NCBI GenBank assembly: GCA_947259105.1
Contig: CAMYKU010000011.1
Span: 1-64,000 of the forward strand
Origin: an uncultured Alphaproteobacteria bacterium
GTDB lineage: Bacteria; Pseudomonadota; Alphaproteobacteria; UBA8366; JADFVY01
Reading direction: 5' to 3'
DNA: 64,000 nucleotides
The position numbers and the translations under genes were made by a program. Numbering within the stretch: the first letter of the stretch is position 1; every line of letters begins with the position of its first letter. Below the pieces are notes generated by a model that made no database searches, was not told the DNA's origin, and worked only from the letters and a program-made list of their open reading frames with translations. This document shows positions 1 through 6,958 of this stretch, in pieces.

Positions 1-555
1 GACCCGTTCGACGACGTCGATGTCGGGATCAGGAAGGTGCCCGGGGCTCGCGAGTGCTCGATCGTCGCGGCGATTTACGGCAACCCGGGAGCGATCGACG
101 ACGACGATTATCATCACTCCAGCTCTTATGGCTGGGGTAATGATGACGACGAGGCCGATAGTCCCTTCCCGTACGGCGTTCCCGACATGGAGTTCCTCCA
201 GGGAATGCTGAGCGACATGGAGATCATGGATATCGCGTATTACCTCAACTCTCAGCCGGTATCCGGCATGAAGCGCTACGTCACCGCTTGCGCCGGGTGC
301 CACGGCATCGACGCCAGCGGCGGCTTCGTCGACGAGGATGTCCGCGGCGAGGATGCCGAGGAGGTCAAGGAGGCGATCTGGGACGAGGACGCGATGCGGT
401 TCCTCAAGTGTCTGCCGTATTCGGACATCAAGCAGATCGGCGGTTACCTGAAGATGCTGCATGATGACGACGACGATGACGACGACGATGACGATCACGA
501 CGATGACGACGATGACGATCACGACGGCTGGCACAGGTATAGCTGGCACGACTGA
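1..555 (+). CDS. c-type cytochrome with Asp/His-rich tail (5' partial)
   Basis: The reading frame is open to the left window edge, so the true start lies outside. One haem-binding CAGCH motif is encoded at 289-303. The segment before it (LSDMEIMDIAYYLNS) looks like the last helix of a preceding cytochrome c domain, and the segment after it ends in a similar helix (SDIKQIGGYLKML), which suggests two tandem domains of an exported electron-transfer protein. A Met in DAMRF could be the axial ligand. The last ~35 residues are almost only Asp and His, encoded by GAC/GAT runs at about 463-528. That tail is not part of the cytochrome fold and could bind metal. The redox partner is unknown. Confidence 0.8.
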   Translation, partial: DPFDDVDVGIRKVPGARECSIVAAIYGNPGAIDDDDYHHSSSYGWGNDDDEADSPFPYGVPDMEFLQGMLSDMEIMDIAYYLNSQPVSGMKRYVTACAGCHGIDASGGFVDEDVRGEDAEEVKEAIWDEDAMRFLKCLPYSDIKQIGGYLKMLHDDDDDDDDDDDHDDDDDDDHDGWHRYSWHD

Positions 556-592
556 TCAGATCGTCTGAGACGAACTGATCGCAAGTAACTCG

Positions 593-619
593 GGGGAAAG
601 AGGCTCAGCCTCTTTCCCC
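593..619 (+). terminator. Rho-independent terminator-like hairpin
   Basis: Perfect 13-bp arms (GGGGAAAGAGGCT and its complement) are separated by one base, 38 bp after the cytochrome stop codon. The following AATTTCTT is only weakly T-rich, so termination may be imperfect, but position and stem strength fit. Confidence 0.6.
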
Positions 620-892
620 AATTTCTTGGGCACGAGAGCTTTACCCGTCGGGTTCGCTTCAGCCCGCACCCTTCCGAAACCCGCAGAAAACGCCTTTGCA
701 AGGGGTCGTTCCGACCGAACCGGGCATCCCGCCGCGCGCCGGGCCGATCTTACTGCACGGATTATCCTGCAATGCGTATCATCGCCTCTGCGGCAGCGGC
801 GGAAAATGGACAATCCGGGTATGCCCGGAAATCGAAAAAGCGACGCCGTTCGTTTTCGGGGCAGCCGACGGACCGGTCCGGACCGGTGCCCC
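620..892. other. Gene-free stretch
   Basis: This gap lies between the cytochrome terminator and the 3' end of the PAS-domain gene. I see no convincing coding frame, RNA gene, repeat or further hairpin in it; the open frames crossing it lack start signals and recognisable protein sequence. Confidence 0.5.
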
Positions 893-1435
893 CTACGTCT
901 CGTGCAGCCGGAAGACCTCGACGTGATCGGGGAACGCCTCGGCGATCTTCCTCGCCGACGCGGCGGCGCGGCCGTGATCGAAGATCTGGCCGATCAGCAC
1001 CGCGTCGACCGTGCGCCCGTCGGTGGCCAGCGGCATGAACAGCCGGCAGGTGCGGGTCGTCCCGCCGACATCCCAGCGAAACGCGCTCTCCGACAGCACG
1101 GCGCAGCGCTTGGCGATGACGTCGGCGAACAGCCCCCCCAGGAACTCACGGTAGGTCCCTTCCATGATCTCGTCGAGATAGCGGCCGGTGAAGTCCTGGC
1201 CCCATTCGGCGACCATGTTGGTGCCGACGAGGCGATAGCGGATGCGCCGGCCGCCCTCGACGACGTCCGCCAGCACCACGAAGGGCAGCACCGCAGCGTC
1301 GATCGCGGTGGGATCGACATCGGCGAGAGACGGCAACCGCTTGCCATGGAACAGCGAACGCCAGCAGTCGTACAGCTGCTGAAGCCGCGGATCCCCGACC
1401 CGCTCGTGAAAATTCCCGTCTATGACCCCTGCCAC
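893..1435 (-). CDS. PAS domain-containing protein (PAS_5-like)
   Basis: This 180-residue protein consists almost entirely of one PAS-type sensory fold. The stretch around residues 60-100 (RIRYRLVGTNMVAEWG, then GRYLDEI) is typical of the small stand-alone PAS_5 proteins common in Alphaproteobacteria. It has no output domain, signal peptide or membrane segment, so it is probably a soluble cytoplasmic ligand- or redox-sensing module acting through a partner. It is convergent with the cytochrome gene and has no operon partner. The ligand cannot be predicted. The family call is firm; the function is unknown. Confidence 0.8.
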   Translation of the reverse strand: MAGVIDGNFHERVGDPRLQQLYDCWRSLFHGKRLPSLADVDPTAIDAAVLPFVVLADVVEGGRRIRYRLVGTNMVAEWGQDFTGRYLDEIMEGTYREFLGGLFADVIAKRCAVLSESAFRWDVGGTTRTCRLFMPLATDGRTVDAVLIGQIFDHGRAAASARKIAEAFPDHVEVFRLHET

Positions 1436-1674
1436 GATCCAGCCTGCCTGTTTCTACCCGGGAGAGCATACCTGAGTGGTGCTTCGCGCTTAATGCGCAA
1501 GGGTGGAATCGTGCCGTGTCCGGACGGGCGCGTTACCCCGTCCGACGCCGCCGCTTTCCCGGCCGTCGCGAAAGGGTTGCGGCGCCGCGCGGGTGCGGCC
1601 CGGCAAGGGATGCGAACGCCGGCGTCCCGTTCCCGGACGCCGCTTCGGCGCTCGCGAGGGCCCGAAACGGGGTG

Positions 1675-1875
1675 CTACTTCTCGTCCGCCAGGAACTCCG
1701 CCGACGCAACCGTCGCGTCGTGCAGCAACTCGTCGGCCAGCATCCGGGTCATGGTGGCGACGGCGTCGAGCGGGTACTCCGGCGAGGCGGTGTCGCCATA
1801 CTTGCCGGCGGCCACCAGTTGCGCCGATGCGCTGATACAGGACCCGATCAGGATTGCTCTGCGATTGTCGGTCAT
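1675..1875 (-). CDS. Small hypothetical protein (66 aa)
   Basis: I chose the ATG at 1875 because GAAGGACAG lies a few bases upstream on the minus strand. The frame is open further upstream, but that part lacks protein-like sequence. The product begins MTDNRRAILIGSCISASAQL, a short moderately hydrophobic stretch with one Cys, and ends acidic (AEFLADEK). I do not recognise a family. It is divergent from the aldo/keto reductase and could share a promoter region with it. The evidence is a good ribosome-binding site and plausible composition only. Confidence 0.5.
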   Translation of the reverse strand: MTDNRRAILIGSCISASAQLVAAGKYGDTASPEYPLDAVATMTRMLADELLHDATVASAEFLADEK

Positions 1876-2023
1876 CTCACTGTCCTTCTTTCCGGAGGAT
1901 TGCGGCACACGCCCGAAGATAGCAGCGATGCGGCCGCCCGCGCGATTGACGAATCGCCGCGTCCGGCGGGCGGCTGCCATGCAGGAAACGCAGACCCGGG
2001 ATTCACCCGGCCCGTGTGATAGA

Positions 2024-2947
2024 ATGCGCCGCATGATTACACGCCGTACGCTGCTGGGCACGCTGGGGGCCTTCGGCCTCGCGGCCGCGGGAGGCGCCGG
2101 CCGCGGCGCCGCCGCCGGCCCGGTGCTGACGCGCGCCATTCCGGCCGGCGGCGAGGCTCTGCCGGTGATCGGCATGGGCTCGTGGATCACCTTCGATGTC
2201 GGCGGCGATGCGGCGCGGCGCGCGGCGCGGGCCGACGTGCTGCGCGCCTTCTTCGAGGCCGGCGGCACGGTGATCGATTCCTCGCCGATGTACGGCTCGT
2301 CGGAGGAGGTAATCGGCTGGTGCCTGGGCCGCATCGACGGCGGGCGCACGCCGTTCGCGGCGACCAAGGTGTGGACACCGGGGCGCTGGGCGGGACAGCA
2401 GCAGATGCGCCATTCGGCGGCGCTGTGGGCCGTGCCGCGCTTCGATCTGATGCAGGTCCACAACCTCGTCGACTGGCAGACCCATCTGGAGACGCTGACG
2501 GCGATGAAGGCGGCTGGCGCGCTGCGCTATATCGGCGTGACCACCTCGCACGGACGGCGGCACGGGGCGCTTGCGCATATCATGGAAGGGCAGCCGGTCG
2601 ACTTCGTGCAGTTCACCTACAACATCCTCGACCGCGAGGCCGAACGGCGGCTGCTGCCGCTGGCCGCCGAGCACGGGCTGGCCGTCATCGTCAACCGGCC
2701 GTTCCGGCGCGGCGCCCTGTTCGACCTGTTCGAACGCCACCCCCTGCCCGCCTTTGCGCGCGAGTTCGACGCCGCCAACTGGGCGCAGTTCTTCCTCAAA
2801 TTCATCGTCTCGCATCCCGCCGTGACCTGCGCGATCCCGGCCACCAGCCGGGTCGACCACATGCGGGAGAACATGGGCGCGCTTTACGGCCGCCTGCCGG
2901 ACGCGGAGATGCGCGCCCGCATGGTGCGGCATGTGGAGGCGCTATAG
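2024..2947 (+). CDS. Tat-exported aldo/keto reductase
   Basis: The N-terminus carries twin arginines followed by a hydrophobic Ala/Gly-rich core (TRRTLLGTLGAFGLAAAGG), a twin-arginine signal, so a folded NADPH-loaded enzyme would be exported. The catalytic tetrad of the family is visible in order: Asp and Tyr in IDSSPMYGSS, Lys in FAATKVW, and His in LMQVHNL. It probably reduces aldehydes or ketones; the substrate is unknown. Two in-frame ATG codons (2024, 2033) are possible and neither has a clear Shine-Dalgarno. The frame is open far upstream, but that part is not protein-like. It stands alone. Confidence 0.85.
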   Translation: MRRMITRRTLLGTLGAFGLAAAGGAGRGAAAGPVLTRAIPAGGEALPVIGMGSWITFDVGGDAARRAARADVLRAFFEAGGTVIDSSPMYGSSEEVIGWCLGRIDGGRTPFAATKVWTPGRWAGQQQMRHSAALWAVPRFDLMQVHNLVDWQTHLETLTAMKAAGALRYIGVTTSHGRRHGALAHIMEGQPVDFVQFTYNILDREAERRLLPLAAEHGLAVIVNRPFRRGALFDLFERHPLPAFAREFDAANWAQFFLKFIVSHPAVTCAIPATSRVDHMRENMGALYGRLPDAEMRARMVRHVEAL

Positions 2948-3027
2948 GGTCCCGGTGGCGTACATCCTGCGACGGCCCGCGCACTCGTCCCGGGCTAAAG
3001 GATGTTTCCGCGGCGCTGCCTTATCCG

Positions 3028-3948
3028 TCAGGTCTTCGCTACGCGATATCCCACGGTCGGGAAATGGACCGCGACACGGCCGACGCGTTCGTCCTCGCGG
3101 AGGATCGCGATCTCGTGGCGGCGCAGGCTGAGAACCCGGCCCTCGACGGCGAAACCGCCACTGTCGGGCGTCACGGTGACCGCGTCGCCGGGCTTCAGGC
3201 CGCGCGGGTCGCCGGGGTCCGGCGTTTCGGGCGTCACGGGTTCACAGGCGCGGGCGATCTCCAGCGCCTCGCCCGACGCCATATCGGCGGGGTTGCCGTG
3301 GCCGATGGCTTTCACCCGTTCCTCCCAGGCGCAGAGGTTGGGGAACTGCGAGAGGAAATCCGGGCCGCCGTCCCAGCGCCCGCGGACGAACCAGACGAGG
3401 TACCAGGCCAGCGCATCGGGCAGGCCCGGCGCATCCCCCAGCATGAACTTGCGCCCCGTGGCCAGCCGCTCCTCGACCCATCCGAACTGCGCGCGCAGGC
3501 GCACAATGCTGTTGGCCAGGTCCGCTTCCAGCTTTTCCATGCTCCAGTCCGACCCGAAATAGATCCGGCCGCGGTCGCGCACGAACTCGGGCGGCATCTT
3601 CTGATGCTCGGCCCCGAACACGACCTCCAGCACGGTCTGGAAGAAGGGGCCGTCGGTCCAGCGCGAGACACCCCACGCCATGCCGTCGCCGCCGCCGGGA
3701 TAAAGCGTCGGTTCCGGATGGCGCTCCTGTATGGCGCGGGCGATACAGAGGCTGTCGCAGAAGATATCCGCGCCGATCTGCATCACCGGAGTCAGCCGGT
3801 AGCCGCCGGTCAGCGGCATCAGCTCCGGCTTGGGCGGCAGACGCGGGATCTCGACCGACCGCCAGTCCAGCCCCTTGATGCCCAGCACGACGCGGATCTT
3901 TTCGGAAACCGGCGACTGCGGATAGTGATGCAGGATGACGTCCGGCAT
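3028..3948 (-). CDS. Glutathione S-transferase family protein with C-terminal beta-rich extension
   Basis: The N-terminal thioredoxin-like domain is visible (VILHHYPQSPVSEKIRVVLG at residues ~4-23), followed by a helical C-terminal GST domain including an AWEERV segment. After about residue 225 there is an extra ~75-residue region (LKPGDAVTVTPDSGG, FAVEGRVLSLRRHEIAILRE) that reads as beta strands and is not part of the GST fold. The ATG at 3948 is preceded by AAAGAGAAT. It probably binds glutathione in the cytoplasm; the substrate is unknown. It is a monocistronic gene convergent with the aldo/keto reductase. Confidence 0.8.
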   Translation of the reverse strand: MPDVILHHYPQSPVSEKIRVVLGIKGLDWRSVEIPRLPPKPELMPLTGGYRLTPVMQIGADIFCDSLCIARAIQERHPEPTLYPGGGDGMAWGVSRWTDGPFFQTVLEVVFGAEHQKMPPEFVRDRGRIYFGSDWSMEKLEADLANSIVRLRAQFGWVEERLATGRKFMLGDAPGLPDALAWYLVWFVRGRWDGGPDFLSQFPNLCAWEERVKAIGHGNPADMASGEALEIARACEPVTPETPDPGDPRGLKPGDAVTVTPDSGGFAVEGRVLSLRRHEIAILREDERVGRVAVHFPTVGYRVAKT

Positions 3949-4307
3949 GGCATTGCATTCTCTTTGGTTATCGATGCTGGCGGCCAATTGGGGCAGAGTT
4001 CGGCGGAAGTTGCAAGGCTGTCACTCGACCGCCGCGCGTTTCCTTCAGCGCACCGGAGCGGCGGCGCTCTATTTCGCAACCGCCACGAACCTCGTTGTGC
4101 AAGCCGGAGCGACCTGCGTCCGAATCGGGCAGCGCGGGCCGGGATCCGCAGCCGCAAGCTGATCCAGCGCAATGCCAGGGGCCGCATAGTGCGCTATGGG
4201 TTTCTCCGCTTGCTGGAAATCGGCGCCGGCCCATTCCCCTGCCGATAATAGGTCGCGCCGCGGACGGGCTGGTGCCAACCGACCTTGCAGAGAAACGGAC
4301 CTTGCCT

Positions 4308-5489
4308 ATGACCGATGACACGGATTTGGTTTCGAAGAGCGTCGCCGGCATCACCGTGTCCGCCATCAAGGAAATGGCGATGCGCGCCGCCAGGGTTCCG
4401 GGCGCGGCCTCGCTGACATGGGGGCTGCCCTCCTTCCGCACGCCCGAGCATATCCGTCATGCGGTGGCAGCGGCGCTGGACGACGATCCGGACATCGGAA
4501 AATACACCCTGCCCGACGGGCTGCCGCAGCTGCGTGCCGCCGCGGCTGAGGCCCACCGCGCGGCCACCGGTGTCACCGTCGACCCCGACCGCAACGTCAC
4601 CATCACCGCCGGCAATATGGAGGGGGTCAAGACGCTGCTGTGCGCGATCCTCGATCCGGGCGACGAGGTTATCGTCACCGACCCCGGCTTCGCCTCGCAT
4701 TTCATCCAGATCGGCCTGCTCGGCGCAAAAGCGGTGTTCTGGCGGCTCGACGAGGCGCGGGGCTGGGCACTGGATCTGGAGGCTCTGCCTGCGCTCGTCA
4801 CGGCGCGCAGCAAGGCGATTCTGCTGGTCAGCCCGTCCAATCCGACGGGCAGAATCTTCACCCGGTACGAGCTGATGGCGGTCGGGCGGCTCGCCGCGGA
4901 ACGCGGTCTGCTGGTTATCCTCGACGATCCGTACGGCCATTTCACCTACGAGAACCGTGAGCGGTATTTCAATCTCTCTTCGGTTCCCGAACTTGCCGAC
5001 CATGTCGCCTATCTCTTCACCTTCTCGAAATGCCACGCGATGAGCGGCTGGCGGCTTGGCTATGGGGTGCTCCCGGAGTGGCTGAAGCGTGAGATTCTGA
5101 AGGTCCACGACGCAACGATGATCTGCGCGCCGCGAATCTCGCAGGTCGCGGGGCTGGCCGCGCTCAGCGGCGAGCAGGAGCATCTCGGCGAATTCGAGCG
5201 CATCCTCGCCCGCCGCCGCGAACTGATCTGCGCGCGGCTGGACGCCTTGCCCCATGTCTTCGACTACGTCAAACCGGAGGGCGCCTATTACGTCTTCCCG
5301 CGCATCCGCGCCGAGCACCGGGACTCATATGAGTTCGCAATCCGCCTGCTGGAGCAGGCGAAGGTCGTCGTCACCCCCGGCAGTGCCTTCGGCCCCGCCG
5401 GCGAACACCACGTCCGCATGGCGTTCTGCATGGACGAACAGGTGATCGAGGCGGCGTTCGACCGCCTGGAGGCCCATTTCGGTCAGTGA
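4308..5489 (+). CDS. PLP-dependent class I/II aminotransferase
   Basis: This 393-residue enzyme has the fold-type I aminotransferase landmarks in order: SPSNPTG (Asn contacting PLP), DDPYGHF (Asp and Tyr), FSKCHAMSGWRLGY containing the Schiff-base Lys, and near the C-terminus HVRMAF with the Arg that usually grips the substrate carboxylate. The length is normal. It transfers an amino group between an amino acid and a keto acid in the cytoplasm; the substrate cannot be deduced. The frame continues upstream of 4308, but the sequence there is not aminotransferase-like. No neighbouring gene suggests a pathway. Confidence 0.88.
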   Translation: MTDDTDLVSKSVAGITVSAIKEMAMRAARVPGAASLTWGLPSFRTPEHIRHAVAAALDDDPDIGKYTLPDGLPQLRAAAAEAHRAATGVTVDPDRNVTITAGNMEGVKTLLCAILDPGDEVIVTDPGFASHFIQIGLLGAKAVFWRLDEARGWALDLEALPALVTARSKAILLVSPSNPTGRIFTRYELMAVGRLAAERGLLVILDDPYGHFTYENRERYFNLSSVPELADHVAYLFTFSKCHAMSGWRLGYGVLPEWLKREILKVHDATMICAPRISQVAGLAALSGEQEHLGEFERILARRRELICARLDALPHVFDYVKPEGAYYVFPRIRAEHRDSYEFAIRLLEQAKVVVTPGSAFGPAGEHHVRMAFCMDEQVIEAAFDRLEAHFGQ

Positions 5490-5519
5490 TGCGCATCGCT
5501 GCCCGAAGGGGACGCCGGC

Positions 5520-6101
5520 TCAATAGGGTGGCGCCATCCAGTCAACCGCCTCGAGCAAATTCAGGTTGTTCGATTCGGAAAGATGGCGCTGGGCGAACCG
5601 GGTCGTGGATCTCAGTTTGATGAGATCGTCGCCGTTCGGCCACACCATCAGCACCGAATAGAGCGGCTGCCGGCGGCCCATGAAACCATCCTCGTAGCGG
5701 TACGCCACCCGTTGCGCGACGAATTTCCGGCCGCCCTTGGACAGAACCACCGTGTCCTCGGCCAGCAGTTCGGCGCCGGCATGGTGTCGCTCGATCACCG
5801 TTTTCGATTGGCTGAAATGATCTTCCGGAGTCCCCGTTCGCGCGGCTCCGGCGATCAGATAGATCGTACTCGCGATCTGCGCCTCGGGCGTCAGCATGTT
5901 GTAGCCGACACTCACGTCCGCGTTGCCTGGCACGTAGCTGACGATCTTCCCGCGCTCGAAACCGGCGGCGTGCAGGGGATAGCCGGTCGTATCCCCGACA
6001 CCTGGGATTTCCAACGGATAACGGTCCACCCCGGGGCCCGGACAGCCGGCCAGGGCGAATACAAGACCGACGCAGAGCGACAAGAAAACCCCTCGTTTCA
6101 T
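5520..6101 (-). CDS. Hypothetical lipoprotein
   Basis: The 193-residue product starts with a lipoprotein signal peptide ending in the lipobox LAGC (MKRGVFLSLCVGLVFALAGC), so it should be lipidated at that Cys and anchored in a membrane. An excellent AGGAGGAAGG ribosome-binding site precedes the ATG. The mature part mixes strand-like and charged segments (GRKFVAQRVAYRYEDGFMG) with no family I recognise and no catalytic motif. It is convergent with the aminotransferase and divergent from the XRE-cupin regulator. The lipoprotein call is firm; the function is unknown. Confidence 0.78.
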   Translation of the reverse strand: MKRGVFLSLCVGLVFALAGCPGPGVDRYPLEIPGVGDTTGYPLHAAGFERGKIVSYVPGNADVSVGYNMLTPEAQIASTIYLIAGAARTGTPEDHFSQSKTVIERHHAGAELLAEDTVVLSKGGRKFVAQRVAYRYEDGFMGRRQPLYSVLMVWPNGDDLIKLRSTTRFAQRHLSESNNLNLLEAVDWMAPPY

Positions 6102-6188
6102 ATCCCTTCCTCCTAAATATGGCGGGCCGGCGCGCTGAAAGCCAACCGCTGTACTTCACACAGGCTAGCCACAAATTATGTCTGATTC

Positions 6189-6274
6189 TTGACTTGGAGC
6201 CTGCGGCAGCCCTTACTACGATGAAATATTCTTGCTATTTTTCATTTTGGTGAAAATTCAGGCTTGATATTTCA
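6189..6274 (+). promoter_or_regulatory. Operator/promoter region before the XRE-cupin regulator
   Basis: This AT-rich patch in GC-rich surroundings carries a -35-like TTGACT at 6189-6194 and two nested interrupted palindromes: TGAAATAT (6222-6229) paired with ATATTTCA (6267-6274), and inside it TTTTCA-N6-TGAAAA (6239-6256). The arrangement suits autoregulation by the downstream helix-turn-helix protein. No convincing -10 box at the right spacing was found, so the promoter itself is tentative. Confidence 0.45.
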
Positions 6275-6330
6275 CAGATATGCATGGAGCTTCCAACCAG
6301 CGGTTCTACGTAGTCTGGAAGGATTCACGC

Positions 6331-6933
6331 GTGTCGGAACCACGGTTGTCGGGCCCGGATGCCGAGGCTGGCGAGGGCATCCTCGTCGGCCAGCAGATTC
6401 GCGACCTGCGCAAGGCCAAGGGGCTGACGATCGCGGCGCTGGCCGAGCGCATCGACCGGTCGGTCGGTTATGTCAGCCAGATCGAGCGTAACCTCTCGGA
6501 GCTCTCCATCCCCGATCTGAAGCGCGTCGCCGAGGCGCTGGAGGTCCAGATCAGCTGGTTCTTCCATCCGACCGCCGCGGTGCCGACGGCGGAGCGCGAC
6601 TACATCGTGCGGCGCGGCAACCGCCGCCGCCTCAGCCTGACCGGAATCGGCGTCACCGAGGAACTGCTGTCGCCCGGGCTGGGTGGCGCGAGCGAGCTGG
6701 TGCTGACCCGGATCCCGCCGCGCAGCACGACCGGCCAGGAGTTCGTGACGCGCAAGGCCGAGGAGTCGGGCCTCGTGCTGCAGGGCCGGATGGAGCTGTG
6801 GGTCGAGGACCGGCATTTCCTGCTCGAGGAAGGCGACAGTTTCTGCTTCGGCCCGGGCGAACCCCACCGCGTGGCGAACCCGGGCAATACGGAATGCGTC
6901 GTCGTCTGGGTCATCACCCCGCCGGTCTATTGA
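6331..6933 (+). CDS. XRE-family transcriptional regulator with cupin sensor domain
   Basis: An XRE helix-turn-helix (QQIRDLRKAKGLTIAALAER, then SVGYVSQIER) occupies about residues 15-70, and a cupin_2 domain the C-terminal half (RMELWVEDRHFLLEEGDS, FGPGEPHRVANPG), where small ligands bind. Regulators of this architecture commonly control catabolism of polyamines, amino acids or methylated amines. I chose GTG 6331 because GGAAGGA lies 7 bases upstream; ATG 6280 has no ribosome-binding site and would put the operator palindromes immediately before the start. It lies 25 bp before the flavoprotein gene and is probably its local regulator. Confidence 0.85.
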   Translation: MSEPRLSGPDAEAGEGILVGQQIRDLRKAKGLTIAALAERIDRSVGYVSQIERNLSELSIPDLKRVAEALEVQISWFFHPTAAVPTAERDYIVRRGNRRRLSLTGIGVTEELLSPGLGGASELVLTRIPPRSTTGQEFVTRKAEESGLVLQGRMELWVEDRHFLLEEGDSFCFGPGEPHRVANPGNTECVVVWVITPPVY

Positions 6934-6958
6934 GATCATCGAAGGGACGTGCGAACCA

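Noticed and set aside
626-2023. Upstream extension of the aldo/keto reductase frame
   Set aside because: The frame is open but overlaps the PAS gene and the small gene on the other strand, shows no protein-like sequence, and the Tat signal marks the true N-terminus near 2024.
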